Source: SZUA-287 sp036397975 (GTDB lineage: Bacteria; Bacteroidota; Ignavibacteria; UBA10030; UBA6906). Taken from it: DNA of 29,284 bases. Position 1 is the first letter of the stretch. The number at the start of each line of letters is the position of its first letter. Under the pieces are notes generated by a model. That model was not told the origin of the DNA. It saw only the letters and a list, made by a program, of their open reading frames with translations, and did not search any database. The translations under genes and the position numbers were made by a program. Below, in pieces: positions 1 to 8,138 of this stretch. The DNA is taken from positions 1 through 29,284 of the forward strand of contig DASWHW010000086.1 in NCBI GenBank assembly GCA_036397975.1, written 5' to 3'.

Positions 1-443
1 AGCCTTGGCTGGACGGTCACTCGAAGAGCGTCTTCATCTTCGCGATAGGAGAAGCTCCCCCAGGATGTATAATTCTTGCTGAAAATTACTACCCACTCCT
101 TCGCGGAGGGAATCATGTGCAACCCGTAGGTTCCGGCGCCCAGCCGCTTTCCTTCAATGAGCACATCATGCGTAAACGAAATTGTTGTGTTCTCGTTTGC
201 TCCGGCGCGCCATGGGATAGGTTTTCCGCCATCAAACGGAACAAGTCCGCCCCAGATTTTGCGACCTTTCACTGCTGGACGGTGATAGGTAATAGTCACG
301 TCTGTAAGCCCAATCGTCTGGGATGTGACAGCCCTGGGGCTTACCTGTGGCGTCGTGATTGATTGCCCCAGAGCCTCCTGATCTCTTGAAGAGATAGTCA
401 AAAGACTCAACGCAAACACAACCGGTAGTATGCGTTTGACCAT
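1..443 (-). CDS. DUF2911 family secreted protein (5' part; runs off the left edge)
   Basis: Reading leftward from an ATG at 443, 147 complete codons are visible before the window edge, so the C-terminus is missing. The protein begins with MVKRILPVVFALSLLTI, a short basic n-region and hydrophobic core that looks like a signal peptide, so export is expected. The mature part contains SPRAVTSQTIGLTDVTITYH, then RPAVKGRKIWGGLVPF, WRAGANENTTISF, GAGTYGLHMIPS and SWGSFSYREDEDALRV. This is the conserved order of the DUF2911 family, which is common in Bacteroidota and has no established biochemical function. A Shine-Dalgarno sequence AAGGAG lies about 8 bases upstream of the ATG. It is transcribed divergently from the M49-like gene. 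The family call is recognition from memory, and I infer no role beyond an exported protein. Confidence 0.85.
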   Translation of the reverse strand, partial: MVKRILPVVFALSLLTISSRDQEALGQSITTPQVSPRAVTSQTIGLTDVTITYHRPAVKGRKIWGGLVPFDGGKPIPWRAGANENTTISFTHDVLIEGKRLGAGTYGLHMIPSAKEWVVIFSKNYTSWGSFSYREDEDALRVTVQPR

Positions 444-598
444 GATACACTCCTTGAATATGAAATAGTAGTTTTGACTTGAGCGATGGCTGCGGGCTAC
501 CATTTCGATACGGAGGTACGACGAAAATGTTTCCCGCAGTAGAGGGACCAGTACTCATATCCATCTCAGAAGCCACAAATGCTCTGAAATCTGCTTCA

Positions 599-627
599 TT
601 GCACACCTTGGTTTAATTCGCTATTTT
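599..627 (+). promoter_or_regulatory. Putative promoter of the M49-like gene
   Basis: TTGCAC (599-604) and TATTTT (622-627) are separated by 17 bases and lie about 45 bases upstream of the ATG at 672. The second element also partly fits the Bacteroidota TAnnTTTG form. This is a sequence match only. The rest of the 228-base divergent intergenic region (444-671) shows no other clear element to me, and I found no convincing promoter for the leftward DUF2911 gene. Confidence 0.4.
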
Positions 628-671
628 TTTAACACCACAGCCGTGCAAGACTCTCATCAAAGGAGGAAAGT

Positions 672-2336
672 ATGAAGTTGATCCCGATATCGTTACTCAT
701 ATCTCTCATCTTCGTTTCGTGCCAAAGAACGAATGAGCCAGGTGTGGATCATCATCTTGACAAGTACCTATCCCAGTACGCGCCGTATGAAATGAAATTC
801 GATGCAAGCGGGTTCAGCGATAAAGAGCAACAGCTCCTAAAAAAACTGATTTCAGCGGCGAACGTTTTAGATACAATCTATTGGATGCAAACATCGAAAT
901 ATGGCTTCACTCTTTTGGACAGTCTCCAACGCCTGCCGGAAGACGAAACGATCTCAAAGCAAAAAACACTTCTTAGGAGAAACGCAGGTCCGTTTGAATT
1001 GCTAAATGAGCATGAGGCATTCATGGGAAGCCAAACGTATTACCCCGGCGGCGAACTCTATCCGCGCGGAATGAACGTAGAACAATTTGATGAGTACCAT
1101 GAGACGCTCTCTGAGAAGGAAAAGACAGACTTCATGTCTCCTTACACTGTCGTCCAACAAAGCGATGATGGAAGGTACAAGGCAATGCCATATCATGTGG
1201 AATACAAGGAGTATGTAGGTCGAATCGCCGTTTTGCTCCGTGAAGCCGCTGATCTTTCTGAAAATGAATCGTTTGCCAAGTTCTTGCGACTCAAGGCTGA
1301 CGCTCTTGAAAATACCGACAGGTACTTTGATGCAGACGTCGCCTGGATCGATATGGAGGGGAGTAAGTTTGACATTGTCTTTGGTCCATTCGAGACTTAC
1401 TCAGATGGGATCAAAGGAGTGAAAGCAAAGTATGAGGCGAGCATAGAAGTTGTTGACCAGGCTGAGTCAAAGAACCTGGATCTCTATACCAAGTATCTCA
1501 AAGAGATGGAAGAAAATCTCCCGATTCCCGCTGAATACAAATCACAGGTAAAAGGATTGACGGCGAAGTTTGTGATAGTCCGTGATATCCTTCGGACCGG
1601 AGAAGCGGCAGCGGGTTACCAGGCGGTTGCGACGAATCTTCCTAACGATCCGGAGGTACACGAGAAAAAGGGGACGAAGAAAACATTTTGGAAGAACATG
1701 TTTGAGGCTCGTTTCAACACCATTATCAAGCCGGTGAGCCTTAGACTCATCGCTGATCCTCAACAGCTCTACCTCTCCGATCAGGGATTCTTTCAATTTG
1801 TGTTGATGCATGAGATTTGTCATGCTGTTGGCCCGCGAACGGTGAAAGCCGGACCGAAGAAAGGGATGGCGGCGAATGCTGCAATCGGGCCGAACTATAA
1901 CGGACTTGAGGAAGCGAAGGCGGATGTTGTTGGTCTTCATTCTCTTTATTATCTGATGGACAAAGGTGTCGTCGAGAAGAATCGGGAAAGAGAATTTCTC
2001 GTATCCTATCTCGGCAGCCTGTTCAGGTCTGTCCGCTTTGGTTTTACGGAGGCACACGGCAAAGCGGCCGCTATTGAACTGAACTACCTCATGGAAAACA
2101 AAAGTCTTGTTTACAACAAAGATGCAAAGCGCTGGTCTGTTGACTTTGAGAAAATTCGGTCCGGAATAGCAGACCTTTCCCGGGTTCTCTTAATTCTTGA
2201 AGGAGATGGGGACGGACAAAAAGTACAGCAGTTCTTTGACGGGTACGTGGTCGTCTCACCAGAGCTCAAAGAAAGCCTCGACCTGGTGAAGGACATCGCG
2301 ATTGACGTCCTTCCAAAATATTCCATACAGTGGTGA
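672..2336 (+). CDS. M49-like (dipeptidyl-peptidase III type) zinc metallopeptidase lipoprotein
   Basis: This 554-residue protein starts at an ATG with a strong Shine-Dalgarno sequence (AAAGGAGG, about 660-667). The N-terminus MKLIPISLLISLIFVSC is a lipoprotein-type signal with Cys17 as the likely lipidation site, so it is probably anchored on the periplasmic side of a membrane. Residues 380-384 read HEICH, and residues 413-418 read EEAKAD followed by VVGLHSLYYL. These correspond to the zinc-binding H-E motif and to the downstream EECRAE-type motif of peptidase family M49, whose first Glu is the third zinc ligand. Classical M49 enzymes have a six-residue HEXXGH motif; this one has a five-residue HEXXH, a variant reported for the Caldithrix abyssi enzyme. 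The substrate is unknown, and activity on dipeptides is only inferred from the family. It stands alone, followed by about 240 bases before mraZ. Confidence 0.7.
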   Translation: MKLIPISLLISLIFVSCQRTNEPGVDHHLDKYLSQYAPYEMKFDASGFSDKEQQLLKKLISAANVLDTIYWMQTSKYGFTLLDSLQRLPEDETISKQKTLLRRNAGPFELLNEHEAFMGSQTYYPGGELYPRGMNVEQFDEYHETLSEKEKTDFMSPYTVVQQSDDGRYKAMPYHVEYKEYVGRIAVLLREAADLSENESFAKFLRLKADALENTDRYFDADVAWIDMEGSKFDIVFGPFETYSDGIKGVKAKYEASIEVVDQAESKNLDLYTKYLKEMEENLPIPAEYKSQVKGLTAKFVIVRDILRTGEAAAGYQAVATNLPNDPEVHEKKGTKKTFWKNMFEARFNTIIKPVSLRLIADPQQLYLSDQGFFQFVLMHEICHAVGPRTVKAGPKKGMAANAAIGPNYNGLEEAKADVVGLHSLYYLMDKGVVEKNREREFLVSYLGSLFRSVRFGFTEAHGKAAAIELNYLMENKSLVYNKDAKRWSVDFEKIRSGIADLSRVLLILEGDGDGQKVQQFFDGYVVVSPELKESLDLVKDIAIDVLPKYSIQW

Positions 2337-2353
2337 CGAGCTGTTGGTTCAGG

Positions 2354-2376
2354 GCCGGTGGCGAATTTCCACCGGC
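2354..2376 (+). terminator. Possible weak terminator hairpin after the M49-like gene
   Basis: GCCGGTGG (2354-2361) and CCACCGGC (2369-2376) form a perfect 8-bp stem with a 7-base loop, 18 bases after the stop codon. No T-run follows (the next bases are tcaatcgttg), so it may be a processing or 3'-stabilising hairpin, not an efficient intrinsic terminator. The remainder of this intergenic region, to about 2458, shows nothing else recognisable. Confidence 0.35.
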
Positions 2377-2458
2377 TCAATCGTTGCAACGGATTAGCCT
2401 CACTCCCCTCCACTTCGCTCAAAAGCCCTCAAAATCCGCCTGAATTGATAAAATCTCC

Positions 2459-2488
2459 TTGACTTTCGCATGCAAAAGAGTATCTTTG
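2459..2488 (+). promoter_or_regulatory. Promoter of the dcw operon (PmraZ)
   Basis: TTGACT (2459-2464) is followed after 16 bases by TATCTT (2481-2486). It can equally be read in the Bacteroidota form: TTG at 2459-2461, 19 bases, then TATCTTTG (2481-2488), an exact match to TAnnTTTG. Transcription would begin near 2494, inside the MraZ repeat array, leaving a leader of about 80 bases before mraZ. This is a motif match only. Confidence 0.7.
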
Positions 2489-2491
2489 CAA

Positions 2492-2530
2492 TGGGGAAAG
2501 TGGGTAAAAATGGTGAAATGTGGGTAATCC
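2492..2530 (+). promoter_or_regulatory. MraZ operator: four TGGG-type direct repeats
   Basis: Four direct repeats start at 2492 (TGGGG), 2501 (TGGGT), 2511 (TGGTG) and 2521 (TGGGT), spaced 9, 10 and 10 bases apart, each followed by an A-rich stretch. MraZ proteins are known to bind arrays of TGGG-type repeats with roughly one helical turn between them just upstream of mraZ. Here the array covers the predicted transcription start, as expected for autorepression. The third repeat is degenerate. Confidence 0.75.
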
Positions 2531-2575
2531 ATTCCATGCTCGGTTACTCGATGTACTACGACACCGTCAAGAGAA

Positions 2576-3022
2576 ATGTCCTCATTCAAAGGAACATATA
2601 GCTACTCAGTGGATTCGAAGGGACGCGTTAATCTTCCATCGAAGTTGCGGAAGTACGTTTCTCCGGAGGCCAACGATACATTTGTCGTAACGCGAGGTTA
2701 CGATCAATGCTTGTTCGTTTATCCTCTTGATGAGTGGAACAAACAGGAGGACTCCATTCGGGCGCTGTCCCCGTCTGACCCGAAACATCGCTTCTTCATG
2801 AGACTGCTGCTCCAGCACGCAACAGAGTCACAGCTTGACGGGCAATCGCGCATTAGCATCCCACGCGAGTTGTTAGAGATTGCGCGGATCGAGGGGGATG
2901 CAAAAATTATCGGAATGCTTGACCACATCGAGATCTGGAATCCAGGTGTATACGACGAATATCTCAAAGCGCAACCTGAAACGTACGAGAATGTTGCCCA
3001 GGTTGTCTTTGGTGATAAGTAA
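2576..3022 (+). CDS. mraZ: Transcriptional regulator MraZ
   Basis: This 148-residue protein is the length expected for MraZ, the DNA-binding regulator that opens most dcw clusters. It has the two tandem SpoVT/AbrB-like half-domains, each with the D-x3-R signature: D13-S-K-G-R17, followed by VNLPSKLR, and D88-G-Q-S-R92, followed by ISIPREL. The family forms ring oligomers that bind the repeat array upstream of their own gene. A matching array is present at 2492-2530, so negative autoregulation of the whole operon is likely. The ATG at 2576 has only a weak purine-rich ribosome site (aagaga). rsmH follows after 18 bases. Confidence 0.95.
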   Translation: MSSFKGTYSYSVDSKGRVNLPSKLRKYVSPEANDTFVVTRGYDQCLFVYPLDEWNKQEDSIRALSPSDPKHRFFMRLLLQHATESQLDGQSRISIPRELLEIARIEGDAKIIGMLDHIEIWNPGVYDEYLKAQPETYENVAQVVFGDK

Positions 3023-3040
3023 GCATAGTCGTTGTGAACT

Positions 3041-3961
3041 ATGCGCCTGAGGTACCACGAGCCTGTTCTCATCACCGAGGTACTCGAGCATCTTATAACC
3101 GATACCGGGACGGTCTATGTTGACGCGACCGTTGGAGGCGGAGGACACGCTGAGGAAATTTGCCGGAGACTCCAGACCTCAGGCCGTCTTATTTGTTTCG
3201 ACGCGGACGAGGAAGCATTATCTCATGCGCGGAAACATCTGGAACAGTTCGGTGAACAGGTAGAGTTTGTGCACGCAAACTTCGCTCAGTTGAAGAATGA
3301 ACTAGACGCCAGAAGGGTTGATGCCGTCGGGGGCATTCTGTTTGACCTTGGAGTGTCTTCGCACCAGTTGGATGAGCCTGCGCGAGGGTTCAGCTTTCGT
3401 TCAGACGAGCCTTTGGATATGAGAATGGATCGTCAAGGCAGAAGAACAGCGAGGGACGTCGTGAATTCTACGGATGAACCAATGCTCGCTGATCTGTTGT
3501 GGCGGTACGGTGAAGAACGGGGGTCTCGGCGAATCGCGAGGTCGATTGTCGCTGCACGTCCCGTTGAAACGACGGGGCAGCTCAGGAGAATCGTGGAATC
3601 GGCGGTTGCCCGAAAGCATTCGATAAAGAGCATCGCACGAGTCTTTCAGGCGCTGCGTATCGAAGTCAACGATGAACTCAGAAATCTCGAAGAGGCATTG
3701 CATATTGGTGTCGACCTCCTGCAGAGCGGAGGAAGAATGGTAGTATTGTCGTATCACTCAATCGAAGACAGAATCGTAAAAGAATTTTTCAAAACAGAAT
3801 CCGCGACCAGAGTTCGATCCGGGCACAAGTATCTACCCGACAAAGAGATTGTTCCACGTGTGCGGTTGCTGACAAAAAAACCAATTATCGCTTCTGAGGA
3901 AGAAGTGGAACTGAATACGCGGGCCAGGAGTGCAAAACTGAGAGTGGTGGAGCGAATATGA
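3041..3961 (+). CDS. rsmH: 16S rRNA (cytosine(1402)-N(4))-methyltransferase RsmH
   Basis: This 306-residue protein matches RsmH (MraW) along its whole length. The enzyme transfers a methyl group from S-adenosylmethionine to N4 of C1402 in the decoding centre of 16S rRNA. Visible motifs are the N-terminal YHEPVLITEVLEHL, the SAM-binding VDATVGGGGHAEEI (about residues 27-40), FDLGVSSHQLDEPARGFSF (about 101-119), MRMD, and the C-terminal VLSYHSIEDRIVKEFF. It is the invariant second gene of dcw clusters, although its methylation reaction is not part of wall synthesis. The stop overlaps the ftsL start by ATGA (3958-3961), indicating translational coupling. No clear Shine-Dalgarno precedes its own ATG. 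Confidence 0.97.
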   Translation: MRLRYHEPVLITEVLEHLITDTGTVYVDATVGGGGHAEEICRRLQTSGRLICFDADEEALSHARKHLEQFGEQVEFVHANFAQLKNELDARRVDAVGGILFDLGVSSHQLDEPARGFSFRSDEPLDMRMDRQGRRTARDVVNSTDEPMLADLLWRYGEERGSRRIARSIVAARPVETTGQLRRIVESAVARKHSIKSIARVFQALRIEVNDELRNLEEALHIGVDLLQSGGRMVVLSYHSIEDRIVKEFFKTESATRVRSGHKYLPDKEIVPRVRLLTKKPIIASEEEVELNTRARSAKLRVVERI

Positions 3962-4431
3962 CCCGACCACTCCGCGACGACATTGAAGTATTGCTCAATC
4001 GAGCCCGCCAGGACTCGCCGCGGCCGCATGCTCCCGATGAGGAAGAACAAAGCCGCACCTTTGGACGTGATCCGCAAGCTGCAACACCAGGGTACGCAAT
4101 ACGGTCAAATCGTCGGGCGACGAGGCGAAAGATTTCGATGTTCTCGATCGTTCTAATGCTCATGGCCTTCGGTGCAGGCACTGTCTTCTATATTAGTAAT
4201 GTCATTACAGTCAATCGCTTGGCCGTGGAAGTGGGCGACCTCAGGACGAAGCTGGAGAAGGCGCAGAACACGAACGCTGGCCTGCATGCCGAAATCAACC
4301 AAAAGTCGAGTTGGGATCGTATTGGCAAGATTGCAACGGAAGAGCTTGGCCTCCAATACACGAAAGAACAACCAGGCTTCTTTAATATTGACCAGGAGAA
4401 ACTCGAGGAGCTGAACTCCCCTCAGCATTGA
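3958..4431 (+). CDS. ftsL: FtsL-like cell division protein
   Basis: This is a 157-residue bitopic membrane protein. A hydrophilic, Arg-rich cytoplasmic N-terminus of about 60 residues is followed by one transmembrane helix (about 61-80, MFSIVLMLMAFGAGTVFYIS) and a short extracytoplasmic coiled coil (about 85-118). The coil leads to a WDRIGKIATEELGLQY segment resembling the conserved end of FtsL/DivIC proteins. FtsL scaffolds FtsQ and activates FtsW-FtsI at the septum. The sequence is weakly conserved in this family, so the call rests on topology and on the position between rsmH and the division transpeptidase gene. The N-terminal cytoplasmic tail is longer than in E. coli FtsL. The ATG overlaps the rsmH stop. 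Confidence 0.85.
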   Translation: MTRPLRDDIEVLLNRARQDSPRPHAPDEEEQSRTFGRDPQAATPGYAIRSNRRATRRKISMFSIVLMLMAFGAGTVFYISNVITVNRLAVEVGDLRTKLEKAQNTNAGLHAEINQKSSWDRIGKIATEELGLQYTKEQPGFFNIDQEKLEELNSPQH

Positions 4432-4433
4432 TA

Positions 4434-6614
4434 ATGTTAATGAGAAAATCAAAGAAAAAGCAATTCACAGAAGACCATCCGAGAGTTGAGGGTGCAAAGA
4501 AAACGCTGGGTCGGCTCCTCTTTGTGAAGATCGGGTTGCTTGCATTTTTTGCCCTGGTTGTCGTCCGCCTTGTTCAGATTCAGGTGATCCATGCAGATCG
4601 CTATCAGGAAATAGCAAAGAAGCAGCACGAGGCACCCATTGAGCTTCGTGCAGCGAGGGGAAACATTTTTGACCGCAACGGACGACCCCTCGCTTCAAGC
4701 AGCAGGTCCGTTTCCTTCGGCGCGGACCCCTCATTGGTAGGAGATGATGCGCAACGTATTGCGCAGAGATTTGCAAAGGCGTTCGGGAAGCCAGCGTCGG
4801 CGTACCTGCAGCGGCTAACCTCCAGTGATCGCCGCTTTGTCTATCTCGAGCGGAAGGTTGAACCGCAGACGGCGCGCCGTATTCATGCTGAGGAATTGCA
4901 CGGGCTTATCCAGATTGACGAGGCACAGCGCCTCTATCATTACGACCATCTCGCAGGCCAAATAATCGGCTTTACAGGTGTGGATGACAACGGCTTGAGC
5001 GGGATTGAGCTTCAACTGGACGACCAACTCCGGGGCAGGAATGGTTATGTCATCATGCAACGTGATGGTCTGGGTCGTACGCACCCCTCAGTCGACTACC
5101 CCCGCATCGAACCGACAAATGGAAACAGCATTCAACTATCCATCGATCTCGAGTATCAGTCGATCGTTGAACAGGAGCTGCAAAAGGGGATTGAGCGCTA
5201 CAAAGCCGAGGCCGGCCTGGTGATTATGATGGACCCGTCAAGCGGAGAAATCCTGGCAATGGCGAATTATCCGTTTATGGTTCCCGCGAATGCTGCAACA
5301 ACGGAACCGGGCGCGATGAGAAATCGAACTATTACCGACATGTTCGAACCGGGCTCGATGTTCAAAGTCGTTACGGCAGCGGCGGCGATCGAGAAAGACA
5401 TTATTGCTCTTGATCGCAAATTTAACGGCGAGAATGGTGTCTACATAATTCCTGTCGCAGGCTCAAAACCACGCACAATCAAGGATACGCACAAGCTGGG
5501 GATGATTACCCTTGAAGAAGCCGTTGTCATGTCCAGCAATATTGTGATGGCAAAAATTTCTGATGTGATTGGCGCAGAACGACTCTACACAACCGCCCGT
5601 GACTTCGGGTTCGGCATCACAACAGAAATTGACCTCCCCGGAGAAGTGCGGGGCGAACTAAAAAAGCCAACCAACTGGTCCGGTACCACATTGAACTCTC
5701 TGGCCTATGGTTACGAAATCGGTGTGACCCCACTTCAGATAGCGGCAGCGTATTCGGCCATTGCGAACAAGGGTGTTCTCATGAAACCTACCATTCTCCA
5801 GAAAATCACAAACGATCGTGGGGAAATTGTCTCGGAGACGTATCCGCAAATAATCCGGCGCGTGATCAAGAAAGAAACTGCCGAATTGGTCAGTAAATTT
5901 CTTGTTGGTGTCGTTGAACGGGGAACAGGGACTCTCGCGAGGATTCCCACCATGACAGTCGCGGGAAAAACCGGCACAGCGCGAAAGGTGATCGATGGAA
6001 AATACCAACAGGGAGACTACCTGGCATCTTTTGCAGGATTCTTCCCCGCTGAAAATCCAAAGGCAGTATGTGTCGTTATGTTGGACAACCCCCGCATTGG
6101 TGGGTACACCGGGGGAACAACGAGCGCTGTGATTTTCAAAGCGATTGCAGAGAAGATCACTGCAATCTCAAATCGATTCAAACAATCTCAACCGCTTATC
6201 GTCGGCAAGCAAACGAAAAGCGTTCCGGACATTGTCAGTCTGGATGTCGATGCCGCGACCTCAGTTCTTGAGGCGCATGGGTTCGACGTGGATAAGACCG
6301 GTGAAGGTGAGGTAGTTTCCTCACAGTCACCAACAGCGGGTACCCAGTTGCTGACAGGAAAAACGGTGACAATAGTTACAGAGGAGGGTCCGTCACCAGC
6401 AATAACGGAAGGGTTTGTCGTTGTCCCGAACCTTAGCGGAGCCGCAATTCGCAGAGCGATCAATCGGCTTCGCGCTCGTGAGTTGGACGTTGCGATTGAA
6501 GGTTCAGGAGTGGTGGTTCGCCAAAGCCCTCCCCCGGGGCAGCAGGTGAAGAAAGGGACGCGTGTCCTCATTCGATGCGCACCACGAACAACAACTGTGC
6601 TCGCAACACGATAG
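4434..6614 (+). CDS. ftsI: Division transpeptidase (class B PBP, FtsI/PBP3-type) with two C-terminal PASTA domains
   Basis: The protein has 726 residues when started at the ATG at 4434. A TTG at 4428 and an ATG at 4440 are alternatives, and none has a good Shine-Dalgarno. After a basic tail it has one membrane anchor (about residues 33-52) and a PBP dimerisation domain (IELRAARGNIFDRNGRPLAS). The transpeptidase domain carries the active-site tetrad S308-M-F-K, then S367-S-N369 and K512-T-G-T. Two PASTA repeats follow, about 597-651 (starting VPDIVSLDVD) and about 662-720 (starting VVVPNLSGAA). The enzyme cross-links septal peptidoglycan as partner of FtsW. PASTA tails bind peptidoglycan or modulate PBP activity in other families. 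All three catalytic motifs are intact. The gene follows ftsL immediately and precedes murE by 15 bases. Confidence 0.95.
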   Translation: MLMRKSKKKQFTEDHPRVEGAKKTLGRLLFVKIGLLAFFALVVVRLVQIQVIHADRYQEIAKKQHEAPIELRAARGNIFDRNGRPLASSSRSVSFGADPSLVGDDAQRIAQRFAKAFGKPASAYLQRLTSSDRRFVYLERKVEPQTARRIHAEELHGLIQIDEAQRLYHYDHLAGQIIGFTGVDDNGLSGIELQLDDQLRGRNGYVIMQRDGLGRTHPSVDYPRIEPTNGNSIQLSIDLEYQSIVEQELQKGIERYKAEAGLVIMMDPSSGEILAMANYPFMVPANAATTEPGAMRNRTITDMFEPGSMFKVVTAAAAIEKDIIALDRKFNGENGVYIIPVAGSKPRTIKDTHKLGMITLEEAVVMSSNIVMAKISDVIGAERLYTTARDFGFGITTEIDLPGEVRGELKKPTNWSGTTLNSLAYGYEIGVTPLQIAAAYSAIANKGVLMKPTILQKITNDRGEIVSETYPQIIRRVIKKETAELVSKFLVGVVERGTGTLARIPTMTVAGKTGTARKVIDGKYQQGDYLASFAGFFPAENPKAVCVVMLDNPRIGGYTGGTTSAVIFKAIAEKITAISNRFKQSQPLIVGKQTKSVPDIVSLDVDAATSVLEAHGFDVDKTGEGEVVSSQSPTAGTQLLTGKTVTIVTEEGPSPAITEGFVVVPNLSGAAIRRAINRLRARELDVAIEGSGVVVRQSPPPGQQVKKGTRVLIRCAPRTTTVLATR

Positions 6615-6629
6615 GAATGCAGACCGTGT

Positions 6630-8138
6630 ATGGATCTTTCACAAGTTATAGAGGGGATGCCGATCACCAAGATATTTCAGACGATGTTCGGCAAAATGGT
6701 GGTCACGCACGAGGTCAAGGTTGCAGGCATACAGTACGATTCGAGAAAAGTCGGACGCGATGATCTCTTTGTTGCGATTCGAGGGCTCGTCGCCGATGGT
6801 CATCGGTTTATTATCAATGCAGTCAGCAACGGTGCAAAGACGATCATTCTCGAAGACGATTCGGCCATTCCCGATTCGTATTTTATGCACACGGAGGTGG
6901 TCAAGATTGTTGTCCGCGATGCACGTAAGGCCCTCGCCATTGCAGCGGCAAATTTTTACAACAAACCGGCCGCCGGACTGAACATCATCGGTATTACAGG
7001 AACGAACGGAAAAACCACGACAACGCACTTAGTGAAATCCATCCTCGAAGCACAGGGAGAAAAGGTTGGTCTCATCGGCACCATAGCCTATCTCGCGGGG
7101 AATGAGACAATTCCCGCGACGCATACAACGCCGGAGTCGCTGGAACTTCACCAGCTGTTTGGAACGATGCGCCAAAAGGCGTGCACGTCGGTTGTGATGG
7201 AAGTTTCTTCACACTCGCTTGCGATGCAGCGCGTGTTTGGAGTAGACTTCCGGGCGGGAGTTTTCACAAATCTGACGCAGGACCATCTTGATTTCCACGG
7301 TACGATGGAGGAATATTTTACAGCCAAGAAATCCCTTTTTACTTCGCTTGATTCAAGAAGCATTGCGGTGACAAACTTGGACGATCCGTACGGTCGCACG
7401 ATTGTCGAGGGTGCTGCCGGGAACATAGTTACATACTCACTCGACAAAGCGGCATCCGTGCAGGGGAAAAATATTCGCCTGAGGTTTGATAAAACATCCG
7501 TCCAGATCGGCCATGATGGTATATCACACGACCTCACCACCTCTCTCATTGGCAGGTTCAACGTCCAAAATGTTTTGGCAGCCTATGCGACTGGTGTTGG
7601 ACTTGGGATTCCCGATGCGACAATTGTAAAGGGTATCGAAAGCACGCGACCGGTACAAGGGCGGTTTGAACAAATCGCTTCACCTCGCGGATGGACGGCC
7701 ATCATCGATTACGCACATACTCCGGACGCTCTTGACAATTGTCTTCGCGCAATCAACGATATCAGACCGGCAAAGGGCTCGGGGAGAATCATCACCATCT
7801 TCGGATGCGGTGGCGATCGGGATAAGGCGAAAAGGCCGCTTATGGGGCGTATCGCAAGTGCTGCCAGCGACGTTACGATTGTTACCTCCGATAATCCACG
7901 GACGGAAAATCCTGATCGGATCATCAACGACATTACCGCCGGCATTGAGACCAAAACAAATCTGCACGTGGAATCAGATCGTCGAAAAGCTATCAAGCAT
8001 GCGCTCACTCTGGCAAGTGACGGAGACATCGTTTTGATAGCTGGAAAAGGTCACGAAGACTACCAGGTCGTGGGGACGGAAAAACATCACCTTGACGATC
8101 GGGAAGAAGTCGAGTCTTTTATCGAAGGGCTCGCGTGA
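6630..8138 (+). CDS. murE: UDP-N-acetylmuramoyl-L-alanyl-D-glutamate--2,6-diaminopimelate ligase MurE
   Basis: This 502-residue Mur ligase adds the third amino acid to UDP-MurNAc-L-Ala-D-Glu in the cytoplasm, using ATP. Evidence includes the N-terminal SRKVGRDDLFVAIRG, the P-loop GTNGKTTTT with G124-K128-T129, THTTPESLELHQLF (UDP-sugar side), MEVSSHSLAMQRV and VIDYAHTPDAL-type motifs. The motif D421-N-P-R424 is the hallmark of enzymes that take meso-diaminopimelate instead of lysine, so the wall is probably DAP-type. The length is normal. The stop overlaps the murF start by GTGA (8135-8138). Confidence 0.97.
   Translation: MDLSQVIEGMPITKIFQTMFGKMVVTHEVKVAGIQYDSRKVGRDDLFVAIRGLVADGHRFIINAVSNGAKTIILEDDSAIPDSYFMHTEVVKIVVRDARKALAIAAANFYNKPAAGLNIIGITGTNGKTTTTHLVKSILEAQGEKVGLIGTIAYLAGNETIPATHTTPESLELHQLFGTMRQKACTSVVMEVSSHSLAMQRVFGVDFRAGVFTNLTQDHLDFHGTMEEYFTAKKSLFTSLDSRSIAVTNLDDPYGRTIVEGAAGNIVTYSLDKAASVQGKNIRLRFDKTSVQIGHDGISHDLTTSLIGRFNVQNVLAAYATGVGLGIPDATIVKGIESTRPVQGRFEQIASPRGWTAIIDYAHTPDALDNCLRAINDIRPAKGSGRIITIFGCGGDRDKAKRPLMGRIASAASDVTIVTSDNPRTENPDRIINDITAGIETKTNLHVESDRRKAIKHALTLASDGDIVLIAGKGHEDYQVVGTEKHHLDDREEVESFIEGLA

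Noticed and set aside
232..606. Open frame of 124 codons on the minus strand across the first intergenic region
   Set aside because: It overlaps the clear DUF2911 gene in another frame, lacks any recognisable motif and has no ribosome site; the DUF2911 frame explains the region.
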